Positions 8,401 through 17,217 of a stretch of 64,000 nt of DNA are shown one piece after another. Every line of letters starts with the position of its first letter. The stretch's first letter is position 1. The translations under genes were made by a program, and so were the position numbers. Source of the DNA: Sphaerochaeta halotolerans (lineage in GTDB: Bacteria; Spirochaetota; Spirochaetia; Sphaerochaetales; Sphaerochaetaceae); assembly GCF_003429665.1 (NCBI RefSeq), contig NZ_QUWK01000007.1:1-64000 (forward strand), written 5' to 3'. Under the pieces are notes generated by a model. It made no database searches. It saw nothing but the letters and a program-made list of their open reading frames with translations, and was not told the origin of the DNA.

Positions 8401-8429
8401 TTGACACAGATGTTTGATATGGCTAACTT
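8401..8429 (+). promoter_or_regulatory. Candidate feoAB promoter
   Basis: -35 TTGACA (8401-8406), 17 bases, candidate -10 TAACTT (8424-8429). GGCTAAC (8421-8427) overlaps the -10, and its complement-like GGTTAG lies at the dtxR start (8351-8356). Such TTAG/CTAA half-sites resemble those in DtxR-family operators, but no full palindrome is evident, so metal control is inferred from context. Confidence 0.4.
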
Positions 8430-8439
8430 ATAAGCAAGG

Positions 8440-8673
8440 ATGAATGCGATGCAAATGACCATGGATGAATTGACCGTAGGACAGAGAGGGGCGGTAAAAG
8501 CGATTCATGCCCCAAAGCAGCTTAAGCGACGACTGATGGACATGGGCTTCACCAAAGGCGTAGCTATTGAAGTTGTCAAGCTGGCTCCGATGGGCGATCC
8601 CATCGAGGTATCCGTTCGTGGATATCATCTTTGCCTGAGAAGAGCAGAAGCACGCAAGATTGAACTGAGATAG
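8440..8673 (+). CDS. feoA: Ferrous iron transport accessory protein FeoA
   Basis: 77 aa SH3-like FeoA domain. Typical elements are MTMDELTVGQRGAVKAI, the LKRRLMDMGFTKG turn, APMGDPIEVSVRGYHLCLR and RRAEARKIEL at the end. Small cytoplasmic partner of FeoB, needed for Fe(II) uptake. AAGGA precedes both ATG 8440 and ATG 8449; the spacing favours 8449 slightly, but I keep the longer form. feoB begins 4 bp after the stop. Confidence 0.93.
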   Translation: MNAMQMTMDELTVGQRGAVKAIHAPKQLKRRLMDMGFTKGVAIEVVKLAPMGDPIEVSVRGYHLCLRRAEARKIELR

Positions 8674-8676
8674 CCT

Positions 8677-10638
8677 ATGCAAACAATAGCCCTCATCGGG
8701 AATCCCAACTCAGGGAAAACGACCTTGTTCAATGCATTAACAGGTACCAGTGCCTACGTAGGTAACTGGCCAGGAGTTACCGTGGAAAAAAAGGAGGGAA
8801 TGGTGGGCGGCCATACAATCCTGGACCTTCCCGGCATCTACTCCCTCTCCCCCTACAGCCCGGAGGAGAAACTTTCCCGCCGTTACATACTCGATGAACA
8901 TCCAGATCTCATCATAGACGTCATTGATGCAACCAACCTGGAACGCAGTCTCTACCTGACCACCCAGCTCGCTGAGCTGGGCCGTCCCCTCCTGCTTGTG
9001 CTCAATATGGAGGACCTTCTGGAGAAGGAAGGAATCAAGATTGACACCAAACGGCTCAGCCAGATGACCGGCTCTCCTGTGGTAACCGTTTCGGCAAGCA
9101 AGGGAACCGGCATTGATACACTGAAGCAAGCAATCGGCCAGAGCCTGGAAGAGAAACATGCAGCACTCTGCCCGCTATTCTCCAATGTTGTTGAACGCTA
9201 TATATTGCACATAATTGAAGATGACTACCTCCATGCGATACCTAAGGAGAGGCAGAGGCGATGGGCAGCTATCAAACTCATTGAAGAAGATGAACTCTTC
9301 CTCTCATCCATGCCTCCCCTTCCAGAAGCCTTCAGCACGTATCTTGCCCAGGTACGTACTGAGTTGGTAGCCCACTATGATGATGACCCAGAAGCAATTA
9401 TCATTGACCAGCGCTACAAGGTAGCCGAACAGATAGCCAAGGATTGTCAAATCCGAAAGCAGAAAGCGAAGTCTTTCAACTTCGATTCCATTGCCACCAA
9501 TCGTATCGCAGCAATCCCACTCTTCATTCTCATCATGGGAGCAGTATTCTACCTCTCCATAGGTTTGGTAGGAGGATACACAACCCCGATCCTTGAGAAC
9601 CTCTTTGGTTATCTGGGCCAACAAATAGTAACGCTCTCTGATTCTTTGGGCGTATACCCCTTGCTCTCAGGAATACTCGTGGACGGAATCACGTCAGGGG
9701 TCGGGGCAGTCCTTTCCTTCGTACCCCAGCTCTTTGTACTTTTTCTCCTGCTTTCCATTCTGGAGGATTGTGGCTATATGGCACGAATAGCCTTCATCAT
9801 GGACAGGATGATGCGCACGCTGGGACTCTCAGGCAAGTCGATCATTCCCTTGGTCATCGGAACCGGTTGCTCGGTACCTGCAATTATGAGCAGCAGAACC
9901 ATCGAGCACCAGAAACAGCGGGAACTTACTGTCATTGTTACTCCATTCATTCCCTGTGGTGCAAAGATGCCGGTTTTCGCGCTCATGCTTACCTATTTTT
10001 TCCCCGGCCAGTGGTATATTGCCCCCCTGATCTACTTGCTTGGCATTGCTGCAGTCATCGTCACTGGATTACTTGCTCGTGCAATCGACAAGCACAAGGA
10101 AACCAATGCGTTCATCCTTGAGCTACCCCGATACCAACTTCCTACGGTCAAAAATGTCTGGCTCCAGACGAAGGAGAGGACCCTTGGCTTCATACAGAAG
10201 GCGGGAACAATCATCCTGCTCTCTTCGGTGATCATCTATCTACTCTCCTCCTACTCCTTTACCCTTCAGGCAGTTGATGCTGAAGCAAGTATGCTTGCAA
10301 TCCTGGGACGGATTATAGCACCGTTGTTTGCCCCACTGGGATTTGGTTTCTGGCAGGCTAGTGTTGCGCTCTTGACTGGAATCGCAGCCAAAGAGACCAT
10401 TGTCAGTACGTTGAGTGTTACCGTCGGGACTGCCAATCTCGGGTCTTTCTTTAATCCTGCATCCGCTCTTTCCTTTATGACATTCATCCTTCTTGCCTCT
10501 CCCTGTATTGCCGCTATCAGTGCAATGTTCAGGGAGCTGGGAAGCAAAAGAAAACTTCTGTACGCCCTATTGTGGCAGACAGGATTCGCCTATGTGTCAG
10601 CGCTTTTGGTTCATTACATAGTGCTGTTGTGTATATAA
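8677..10638 (+). CDS. feoB: Ferrous iron transporter FeoB
   Basis: 653 aa. The N-terminal G domain has the P-loop GNPNSGKTTLFNALTG (8-23), switch II DLPGIYSL and NMED as the G4 motif. A helical insertion domain follows, then a membrane domain of about eight helices. Two Gate-type segments are visible, one around GYMARIAFIMDRMMRTLGLSG with GTGCSVPAIMSSR and CGAKMPVFAL, the other around FWQASVALLTGIAAKETIV. Imports Fe(II) through the inner membrane. Somewhat short compared with the roughly 770 aa E. coli protein but in the normal bacterial range. Co-transcribed with feoA and the small Cys-rich protein downstream. Confidence 0.95.
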   Translation: MQTIALIGNPNSGKTTLFNALTGTSAYVGNWPGVTVEKKEGMVGGHTILDLPGIYSLSPYSPEEKLSRRYILDEHPDLIIDVIDATNLERSLYLTTQLAELGRPLLLVLNMEDLLEKEGIKIDTKRLSQMTGSPVVTVSASKGTGIDTLKQAIGQSLEEKHAALCPLFSNVVERYILHIIEDDYLHAIPKERQRRWAAIKLIEEDELFLSSMPPLPEAFSTYLAQVRTELVAHYDDDPEAIIIDQRYKVAEQIAKDCQIRKQKAKSFNFDSIATNRIAAIPLFILIMGAVFYLSIGLVGGYTTPILENLFGYLGQQIVTLSDSLGVYPLLSGILVDGITSGVGAVLSFVPQLFVLFLLLSILEDCGYMARIAFIMDRMMRTLGLSGKSIIPLVIGTGCSVPAIMSSRTIEHQKQRELTVIVTPFIPCGAKMPVFALMLTYFFPGQWYIAPLIYLLGIAAVIVTGLLARAIDKHKETNAFILELPRYQLPTVKNVWLQTKERTLGFIQKAGTIILLSSVIIYLLSSYSFTLQAVDAEASMLAILGRIIAPLFAPLGFGFWQASVALLTGIAAKETIVSTLSVTVGTANLGSFFNPASALSFMTFILLASPCIAAISAMFRELGSKRKLLYALLWQTGFAYVSALLVHYIVLLCI

Positions 10639-10641
10639 GGA

Positions 10642-10827
10642 ATGCCTATGATTACGATTATCGCAAATGTGTTTGTTGCAGCTTTGATCATCTCCCTGGT
10701 CGCCTACGCCATAGCTGCCTTGACAAAGCAGAACAAAGCAGGGAGTTGTGCCTCCTGCTCAACAAAGAAAGGGAGTGTATGCGAAGGGTGCCAATTCGCT
10801 GATAACTGTAATAAAACTATTCATTAA
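10642..10827 (+). CDS. FeoB-associated Cys-rich membrane protein
   Basis: 61 aa. One TM helix (about 5-26) is followed by a short cytoplasmic tail with five cysteines (SCASC, C, GCQF, NC). The position 3 bp after feoB and this layout match the small FeoB-associated Cys-rich family. Its molecular role is unsettled in the field; metal handling at the cytoplasmic mouth of FeoB is a reasonable guess. Confidence 0.85.
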   Translation: MPMITIIANVFVAALIISLVAYAIAALTKQNKAGSCASCSTKKGSVCEGCQFADNCNKTIH

Positions 10828-10922
10828 CTGAATATTTATGCAGTAAGTCTGGATATTTCCCTTTGTTTTCGTTACACTCTCCCTAACACCCGAAACGGGT
10901 AGTATTGTTTGAGGAGAGATAA

Positions 10923-11738
10923 ATGAAACGAAGCATTGTTGTACTGTTGTCACTGGTATTGGTTTCGGCGAGCCTTTTTGCTGCAGGAACCAAGGAACAA
11001 GCGCCCGGTGTTGATAATTCCCTCCAGAAAATCATGGACAAAGGCACAATCGTCATGGGTTTGGATGACAATTTTCCCCCGATGGGTTTCCGTGATGAAA
11101 AAGGGGAGCTCGTGGGTTTTGATGTAGACCTCGCCAAGGAAGCAATGAAACGCCTTGGTGTTGAGCTCAAGCTCCAGGCCATCGATTGGAACGCAAAGGA
11201 ACAGGAATTGAATACCGGAAACATTGACTGTATTTGGAATGGTTTCACGATTACTCCTGAGCGTCAGGAAGCCATGACGTTTACCCCTGCCTACATCCAC
11301 AATGCTCAAGTTGTTGTAGTGCGAGATGACAGTCCGTATACAACACTGGCTTCCCTTAGTGGAAAGACTGTTGGCTACCAGGCTGGATCTTCCGCCTCCA
11401 ATGCCATCGATGACACTCCTGAATTCAAGCAATCTGTCAAAAGCTTTGTTGAGTTCAAAGAAAACCTGACCGGTCTGATGGATCTTGAGATCGGCGGAAT
11501 CGATGCCTTGGTGGTTGATGTCACTGTTGCAGAAGACAACATCAAACGCAGTGGAAAACCCTTCAGAATCCTGGAGGAGGAACTTGCTCCCGAAGATTAC
11601 GGAATAGGATTCCGCAAGGGTGAACAGAAGCTTGCAGACGCTGTATGGCAGCAGCTTGAGGCTATGGCTGCTGATGGTACACTTGCAAGAATTTCCACCA
11701 AGTGGTTCGGCAGCGATATTACTGTTGTCGCAAAATAA
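10923..11738 (+). CDS. Amino acid ABC transporter substrate-binding protein
   Basis: 271 aa, SBP family 3. The signal peptide MKRSIVVLLSLVLVSASLFA is followed by AGTKEQAPG. The mature part shows the family's GFDVDLAKEAMKRLGVELK signature, an IWNGFTITPERQEAM loop (the usual substrate-site region) and VGYQAGSSASNAI. GAGGAG lies just upstream of the ATG. A rho-independent terminator sits between this gene and the permease, which would give more binding protein than membrane parts. Specificity is not readable; polar amino acids are likely. Confidence 0.9.
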   Translation: MKRSIVVLLSLVLVSASLFAAGTKEQAPGVDNSLQKIMDKGTIVMGLDDNFPPMGFRDEKGELVGFDVDLAKEAMKRLGVELKLQAIDWNAKEQELNTGNIDCIWNGFTITPERQEAMTFTPAYIHNAQVVVVRDDSPYTTLASLSGKTVGYQAGSSASNAIDDTPEFKQSVKSFVEFKENLTGLMDLEIGGIDALVVDVTVAEDNIKRSGKPFRILEEELAPEDYGIGFRKGEQKLADAVWQQLEAMAADGTLARISTKWFGSDITVVAK

Positions 11739-11754
11739 TGAAAACGTTATGATG

Positions 11755-11787
11755 ACGGGGAGCTTTGCTCCCCGTTTTCTTTTTTCC
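11755..11787 (+). terminator. Intra-operon rho-independent terminator (attenuator)
   Basis: Stem ACGGGGAGC (11755-11763) with GCTCCCCGT (11767-11775), a three-base loop, then TTTTCTTTTTT. It lies between the binding-protein stop and the permease start, so it probably lets only part of transcription through. Confidence 0.85.
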
Positions 11788-11812
11788 AACACCTTTCATC
11801 GAGGAGACACTG

Positions 11813-12448
11813 ATGGGAAACCTCTTACTACAGATGCTGGTTGCTACAATGACCAGTTTGAAGATATTCGGCCTAACCCTGCTTTTCTCCCTTCCCCTGG
11901 GTATGCTGGTAGCAAAAGGCAGAATGGCAAAGAACCCAATCATATCCAATGTGGTAAACGTCTACATCATGATCATGCGGGGAACTCCCCTTATCCTGCA
12001 GCTCTTGTTTGTTTACTTTGCACCCTATTACATCTTCGGGTCCTCCTATGATCGTTTCACTGCAGTTATTGTCGGGTATACCATCAACTATGCAGCATAC
12101 TTTGCCGAGATTTACCGCGGGGGGATTCAATCGATCCCAGTTGGGCAGTATGAGGCTTCCTTGGTGCTTGGGTTCTCCAAGGCACATACGTTCACCCATG
12201 TCATCGCGCCCCAAGTCGTCAAGCGTATCATTCCTGCAATGGGGAATGAGGTGATCACCTTGGTAAAAGATACCGCCCTTGCCCAGACAATCGGAGTTGC
12301 AGAACTCTTCAGGGTAGCCCAGAATGCCTCTGCCAGGGAGTTCTCGACCATGCCCATCTTCATTGCCGGGGTGTTCTACTTCCTGATGAACGCGATAGTC
12401 TCCCGTTCATTCGACCTCCTTGAGAAAAAGCTCAACTACTACCGTTAG
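11813..12448 (+). CDS. Amino acid ABC transporter permease (HisM/GlnP type)
   Basis: 212 aa, about five TM helices. Typical elements are MIMRGTPLILQLLF near the N-terminus, the EAA region YFAEIYRGGIQSIPVGQYEA and LVKDTALAQTIG. The start is placed at ATG 11813 because GAGGAG lies 7 bases upstream. The longer reading to 11765 would begin inside the U-tract of the preceding terminator. The ATPase gene begins 9 bp after the stop. Confidence 0.9.
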   Translation: MGNLLLQMLVATMTSLKIFGLTLLFSLPLGMLVAKGRMAKNPIISNVVNVYIMIMRGTPLILQLLFVYFAPYYIFGSSYDRFTAVIVGYTINYAAYFAEIYRGGIQSIPVGQYEASLVLGFSKAHTFTHVIAPQVVKRIIPAMGNEVITLVKDTALAQTIGVAELFRVAQNASAREFSTMPIFIAGVFYFLMNAIVSRSFDLLEKKLNYYR

Positions 12449-12457
12449 GAGACAAAG

Positions 12458-13216
12458 ATGGAAATCATAACCATAGACAACCTACAGAAATCATTTGATG
12501 GCCTTGGCGTACTCAAGGGCATCTCATTTACCTTGAATGAGGGTGAGGTTCTCTCCATCATTGGCCCTTCTGGAAGTGGCAAGAGTACACTGCTTCGTTG
12601 CCTCACTCAGCTTGAACCGGTCAATGGTGGTACGATCAATGTGTGTGGACAGACTATGGTCTCCTCAACCAAGGAAGGGGTTGTTTCCTACGCAGACAAG
12701 CAAACACTGCGGTCGGTTAGACTCAATCTTGGCCTTGTATTCCAAAACTTCAATCTGTTTCCACATATGAGTGTACTCAGGAACATCACTGAGCCCCAGA
12801 TGCATGTGCTGAAACGGAGCAAGCAGGAAGCTGAGAAAGTCGGACGTGAACTCTTGAAGAAGATGGGCTTGGAAGAGAAGGAGAAAGCATATCCTGACCA
12901 GCTCTCCGGTGGTCAGCAGCAGCGGGTATCCATCGCACGGGCCTTGGCGCTCAATCCCACTGTATTGTGTTTTGATGAACCCACCAGTGCACTCGACCCG
13001 GAGTTGACCGGTGAGATTCTCCGCGTCATCAAGGACTTGGCAAAAGAAAAGATGACCATGATCGTGGTAACCCATGAGATGGCCTTTGCCCGGGATATTT
13101 CCGATCGCATCATCTTCATGGATGACGGTCTCATCGTAGAGGAAGGCACACCAGAAGCGTTGTTTGGCAACCCACAGAACCCCAGGACACAGAAGTTCCT
13201 CAACCGCTACGAATAG
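12458..13216 (+). CDS. Amino acid ABC transporter ATP-binding protein (GlnQ type)
   Basis: 252 aa. Walker [10 protein letters not shown] (about 36-44), Q-loop [11 protein letters not shown], signature [15 protein letters not shown], Walker [16 protein letters not shown] and switch His in VVTHEM are all intact. An extra segment ([15 protein letters not shown]) before the Q-loop is a common variant in this subfamily. It energises the permease encoded just upstream. The last 10 bp overlap the 3' end of the decayed D-aminoacylase on the other strand. Confidence 0.93.
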   Translation: MEIITIDNLQKSFDGLGVLKGISFTLNEGEVLSIIGPSGSGKSTLLRCLTQLEPVNGGTINVCGQTMVSSTKEGVVSYADKQTLRSVRLNLGLVFQNFNLFPHMSVLRNITEPQMHVLKRSKQEAEKVGRELLKKMGLEEKEKAYPDQLSGGQQQRVSIARALALNPTVLCFDEPTSALDPELTGEILRVIKDLAKEKMTMIVVTHEMAFARDISDRIIFMDDGLIVEEGTPEALFGNPQNPRTQKFLNRYE

Positions 13217-14850
13217 AGCAAGAGAGACCCACTGGTGCTGTCATGGTACGTCCCACCCTGGTAGGCTACTACACCATTTACAATCACCAGCGAAATACCT
13301 GTTCCCGTAACCTCAGGATGCTTGATGTCATTGTGTTCAGCGAGATGTCGCCAATCGAGGAGCACCAAATCTGCTTTGTACCCGGATGTAATGAAAGGTA
13401 TCAATACGCCAGGGCAAGCTCTGGACTCAGGAGGCGTTGCCTCCTTTTCCGCCCCAAGGGACGGGGTATCTTACCTTGCTTTCCCGGCACTCGCTCCAGA
13501 GAGGAACCATCATGCTGATTCCTTTCCTCTCGCTCCCTTGGGGAATGAATCCTCTGTCCTTTAATCCCAATCGTTTTGCAGGTTTGCCTGTCATTCTTGC
13601 AATCAAGGAATGGAGGGGAAGCACTTGCTCTTGTTTGCCATACCTGTCAAGCAAGTGAAGGGTACTCTGGTAGGATCGCGGATGAGAGAGTCTTCGCTTT
13701 GGGTACTATCGGTCATCAGCGCAGTTCCCTTCTCTCCCTGGATCAAATCAAAGAAGGCATCGTACGGATTACTGCCCCGCTCAATTGCTATCTCACTCAA
13801 GCTCATCATTTCATACTGCCTATTGCCCTCCAAACTCAGAATGCTAGCCAGGTTCCATCCACAGAGTTCAGCAATGGAATCCCATCCCTCCGGATGGGCC
13901 ATCTCTCTCTTTGTTTTCTTCCGGACTGAAGCATCCTTTAGGAGGACCTGTACCTACTCACGGGGCAATCGCAGGTAAGAAGGAGGAAGAAGACTGAACA
14001 GACTGGTTGATCCATAGCAGTAGGGATACTGATCAAACTGTACGTCCAGCCCTCTCTCGTGTGCCTGATCGATCAAGGAGAGCGCCTCATCTACCAGATG
14101 CTGGTTCTTCTTCCCGATTACCTTGAGATGACTGATTTCCAACCGCACCCCAGTTCGCTCTGCAAGCGAGAGAACTTCTTGGAAGGAAGCGATACTGTCA
14201 CTCCCTTCACAACGCATATGTACTGCGAAGAGTCTCTTGTACTCAGCGACAACCTTTAGAAGAGCAAGCAATTCCTTCTCTTCGGCAAAGATACAAGGTG
14301 CATAATACAAGCCTGTGGACATACCTAGGCATCCTTCCTACAAGCTCTCGCCGAGAAGGGAACACATCCTGGATATCTCATCATCAGTTGCAGGTCTATT
14401 CACATTGCCAGTCATGCCCGCTCTACGCAAGGTACTATGAGCCTGCAGGAAAGCCATGTTGGTACCACTTTCCCAGTGCTGTTTGTAGGAAACGTAGAAT
14501 CTCCAGCCAGCTTGTGGATAGGCACCCAGGACATCCCCACACAGTTCATTCAGAAAGGCACTTCCAGGGACAGAAGGAAATACACCAATGCCGCAGTTCA
14601 TTCCCTGGCCAATTTTGGAGCGTATCGGAGGATTCCGCAACACTTCAAGGTCACTATGCCCATGCATGTCGATAAACCCGGGACAGAGTACTTTGCTGGT
14701 GCAGTCTATCACAGTGTAACCCTTTCCTACCGGGGATAGAGGAGGAAGCACAGCCTTGATTGTATCTGATGCAACAAGAAAATCGCCCCGAAATGGGGCG
14801 TAATCAGATCCATCTATGATTTCAGCATTCCTGAGGTGATAGTGATTCAT
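13207..14850 (-). pseudogene. N-acyl-D-amino-acid deacylase (D-aminoacylase), decayed
   Basis: Segments of a D-aminoacylase run in order on the minus strand. RNAEIIDGSDYAPFRGDF and PGFIDMHGHSDLE (metal-binding DxHGH) lie in 14850-14338. GMSTGLYYAP and LEISHLKVIGKKN lie in 14322-13954. MAHPEGWDSIAELCGW and LMTDSTQSEDSLI lie in 13902-13603. RMTGKPAKRLGLKDRGFI and, after the 154-bp repeat, GYKADLVLLDWRHL close the protein. Two in-frame TAG stops (near 14339 and 13955), one frameshift near 13650 and the insertion at 13390-13543 destroy it. Without the insertion the joint reads GLKDRGFITSGYKADL. The family hydrolyses N-acyl-D-amino acids. Its first codon overlaps the stop of the HTH/Fic-like gene by 4 bp. 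Confidence 0.9.
13390..13543 (-). repeat. 154-bp structured repeat, copy B (inside D-aminoacylase)
   Basis: On the minus strand it begins CCCCAAGGGAGCGAGAGG and ends GATACCTTTCATT. The host flank is TTCATT (13549-13544) and the sequence after the element is ACATCC. Here the first nine bases CCCCAAGGG are perfectly complementary to the internal CCCTTGGGG. The other hairpins match copies A and C, apart from a mismatch in the CCAGAG/CCCTGG stem. The same 154-bp length as the other copies argues for a defined mobile unit. Confidence 0.92.
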
Positions 14851-15767
14851 GCTTCACCCTGCAAATTTTTACTCTCACGCAACACTACTTGCTCGATCAT
14901 CCTAAGCACATTCTGGTAGTTACCTCTGCTCCTGGTAAGAATCATAGCAGCTTTGAACTCATCTTCATGCTCCTTCTCCACCAAGGCTGGAGGAAAGCCT
15001 CCATTCATCAGTTCCTGTGCAAAGGCAAGGGAAGCGAGGAGTCCATCATAGGCTCCAAAGGGTTTTATCCTGATCAACTCGCCATAGAGGAAGACTGCCC
15101 GTACTACCGGATGGAGCTCCGTCCAATCCCGGTCCCACTGTACAAACAACGTTTCCATCTGTTGAAGAACCGTTACACGCTTGTTTTGGTCGATGACACA
15201 CTCATTACGGTAGGACACATCCCCTTCCGTATCCAATCCTTGCATCAGCATCTGGTAGAGTTGCATCAAACGCTGTTCACTCATTTGAGGATGACTTTGC
15301 CCCACAACAGGGCCAAGTCCGTACTGGTGCAGCATTCTCATCATAATACTTCGGATGTTCAAGGCAAGCACCTGGATGTCGAATTGCAGGGAGGGGACAA
15401 AACTTTGACTAAAGAGTACCGCAAGGTCTTGGGGATTGAGTTCCAGATCTTCAGCTGCAAAGGAAGCAAGAACGAAGCGATTCACCAAGTGCTTGTAGGA
15501 ACGCACAAATTGTTCTGCATCATCGAGGGATTGCAGTGTCATACGTGCCTGTTCCAGTTTGGAGAAGTCCATCATCCCAATGCGAAGGTCGAGGTTCTTC
15601 ATATGCCTAAGCTGCCTTCCATCGCCAGGTTTCGGGGCATCACTGGGAATATTCCAAGCCCAAGATGAGCGCAGCACTCCATCCACCCTTCCCTCTGCAC
15701 AGAGAATCCTCACCCGTCTCTCACTGATTCCCCATTTTTTCGCAGCTTCTTTGGCACTGATGTACAT
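14847..15767 (-). CDS. HTH protein with degenerate Fic-like domain, putative regulator
   Basis: 306 aa. The N-terminus (MYISAKEAAKKWGISERRVR) is an excisionase/MerR-like HTH. The C-terminal half is helical and contains IKPFGAYDGLLASLAFAQEL near residue 235, which sits where Fic proteins have HPFxxGNGR. The catalytic His is Lys, and the GNGR part is absent, so AMP transfer is unlikely. Similar HTH-Fic proteins occur next to metabolic genes and may act as regulators. The stop overlaps the start of the D-aminoacylase remnant by 4 bp, so it once shared that operon. A perfect 12-bp palindrome upstream could be its operator. Fic assignment is moderate. Confidence 0.6.
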   Translation of the reverse strand: MYISAKEAAKKWGISERRVRILCAEGRVDGVLRSSWAWNIPSDAPKPGDGRQLRHMKNLDLRIGMMDFSKLEQARMTLQSLDDAEQFVRSYKHLVNRFVLASFAAEDLELNPQDLAVLFSQSFVPSLQFDIQVLALNIRSIMMRMLHQYGLGPVVGQSHPQMSEQRLMQLYQMLMQGLDTEGDVSYRNECVIDQNKRVTVLQQMETLFVQWDRDWTELHPVVRAVFLYGELIRIKPFGAYDGLLASLAFAQELMNGGFPPALVEKEHEDEFKAAMILTRSRGNYQNVLRMIEQVVLRESKNLQGEA

Positions 15768-15806
15768 ACTATTCTTTCCCTCTCATTTTAATCATTCCTA
15801 TGTAGG

Positions 15807-15818
15807 TATAGTACTATA
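15807..15818. promoter_or_regulatory. 12-bp perfect palindrome between divergent genes
   Basis: TATAGTACTATA lies 40 bp upstream of the HTH/Fic-like gene and 115 bp before the oxidoreductase. It is a candidate operator for the HTH protein. It also contains -10-like hexamers in both directions, so it may simply be promoter sequence. Confidence 0.35.
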
Positions 15819-15933
15819 AATCTGTGCGCTGTACAAGGCTTCCTATACCCAGAAGGGCTTGAGCAAAGCAGAGAGAAAGGGGATAATTGGTTGGAAAGGG
15901 GAACCTTTCCTATCACAACCGGGAGGGTACTCC

Positions 15934-17217
15934 ATGGATCAATATGATGTTGTCATTGTAGGAAGTGGACCAGCAGGAATGGGTGCAGCCTTTACACTCA
16001 GGGAGAAAAAACCGGGTATAAAGATTTTGATGCTTGATCGGGAAAAGGTGTCTACAGGTGGCATGCGCAATGACTGTAAGATGAACTTCACCTATCCGAT
16101 TGGGTTTCCCGTTGAATACTGGACTGAGGAAGCTGCGGAGCACTATCTGAAACAGGTTATCGACTTTCTCAAGCCTACATTTCTGGAAAAAAACAATATA
16201 GACATCTATCAGAAGCGTGCCGAGCGGCTGGGCTGTTCACTTTTGGAAATCAAGCAGACCCATCTTGGTACTGATGGGGGGCTTAAGCTCATCAAGGAAC
16301 TGCTTGCCCGTCTTTCCGAGTTGGGTATCGACCTTGCTCTTGGGGAAGCGATGGAGACGGTGAATGCAGAGAAGCAGTTTATTGTTACTGAGAAACGCGA
16401 AATTGGGTACAAACGATTGCTGATTGCACCAGGAAGAAAAGGTTTCCAGTTTCTCCAGGACATGATGCGCATACTCGATGTTCCCTTTATCGACAATATC
16501 GTCGACATCGGGGTGAGAATCGAGACAAGAATTGAACACTACCCCATTGTCAGGGATTATTATGACCCAAAATTCTATTTTCCTGAAAAGGTGCGTACAT
16601 TCTGCACAAATAGTGGCAATGCCCATGTGGTTCGTGAGCGCTACGCAACGAACAGAGGGGACCAGTGGTACTCGGTAAATGGACATGCCTTTGCCCCAGA
16701 CAACAAACACGACAACGGGTTGGTAAACTTTGCTCTTTTAAAAACAGTACGCTTTACCGCCCCACTTGCCAGTGGTCAGGCTTTTGCAGAAAACCTCGGC
16801 CTGCAGGCCGCCCTTATGGGAGGGGGGCACCCCCTCATGCAACGAGTTGGCGATTTCCGACTGGGTTCCAGGAGTAAGGAAGCCAGCTTCAGCGGGGATC
16901 TCTATGACTTTGAGCCATCCCTGAGAACTTGTTGCCCCGGAGATATCTCCCTCGCAATTCCTGCGAAGATTCTCCGTGCAATCTGGAAGGCAATGAAGAA
17001 CCTGGATACCATCGTACCTGGGGTGCTTCATCCCTCCACCATCATGTACTACCCCGAGATCAAGCTGTATGCTAACAAGCCAGCCTACCAGGATGAACGA
17101 TTTCGTGTGAAAGAGGATATCTGGTTTGCCGGAGATGGTGCTGGCACAAGCCGGGGTATTACCGGTGCCTGGGCCAGCGGAATCCGTAGTGCTGAGGGTA
17201 TCCTCGACACGCTATAA
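15934..17217 (+). CDS. FAD-dependent oxidoreductase, uncharacterised
   Basis: 427 aa. The N-terminal Rossmann motif YDVVIVGSGPAGMGAAF binds FAD, and a second conserved segment near the C-terminus, DIWFAGDGAGTSRGITGAW, closes the FAD site. The body resembles the large NAD(P)/FAD dehydrogenase-like group often annotated as pyridine nucleotide-disulfide or FAD-dependent dehydrogenase, without a CxxxxC redox motif at the start. Start chosen at ATG 15934, which has GGGAGGG upstream; reading from 15859 adds 25 unlikely residues. Stop overlaps the convergent esterase by 6 bp. Substrate unknown. Confidence 0.8.
   Translation: MDQYDVVIVGSGPAGMGAAFTLREKKPGIKILMLDREKVSTGGMRNDCKMNFTYPIGFPVEYWTEEAAEHYLKQVIDFLKPTFLEKNNIDIYQKRAERLGCSLLEIKQTHLGTDGGLKLIKELLARLSELGIDLALGEAMETVNAEKQFIVTEKREIGYKRLLIAPGRKGFQFLQDMMRILDVPFIDNIVDIGVRIETRIEHYPIVRDYYDPKFYFPEKVRTFCTNSGNAHVVRERYATNRGDQWYSVNGHAFAPDNKHDNGLVNFALLKTVRFTAPLASGQAFAENLGLQAALMGGGHPLMQRVGDFRLGSRSKEASFSGDLYDFEPSLRTCCPGDISLAIPAKILRAIWKAMKNLDTIVPGVLHPSTIMYYPEIKLYANKPAYQDERFRVKEDIWFAGDGAGTSRGITGAWASGIRSAEGILDTL

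Noticed and set aside
10950-11792. 280-codon antisense frame over the amino acid binding protein.
   Set aside because: Shadow of a clear family 3 binding protein with signal peptide.
13322-13564. Small ORFs in the 154-bp repeat (sharing segments such as SGGVASFSAPRDGV) as a conserved peptide.
   Set aside because: They read across the repeat into unrelated flanks, have no ribosome-binding site, and similarity follows from DNA identity of the repeat.
13207-14850. Reading the two in-frame TAG codons of the D-aminoacylase as recoded sense codons.
   Set aside because: Many genes in the window end in TAG, and the same gene also carries a frameshift and an insertion, so simple decay explains it.
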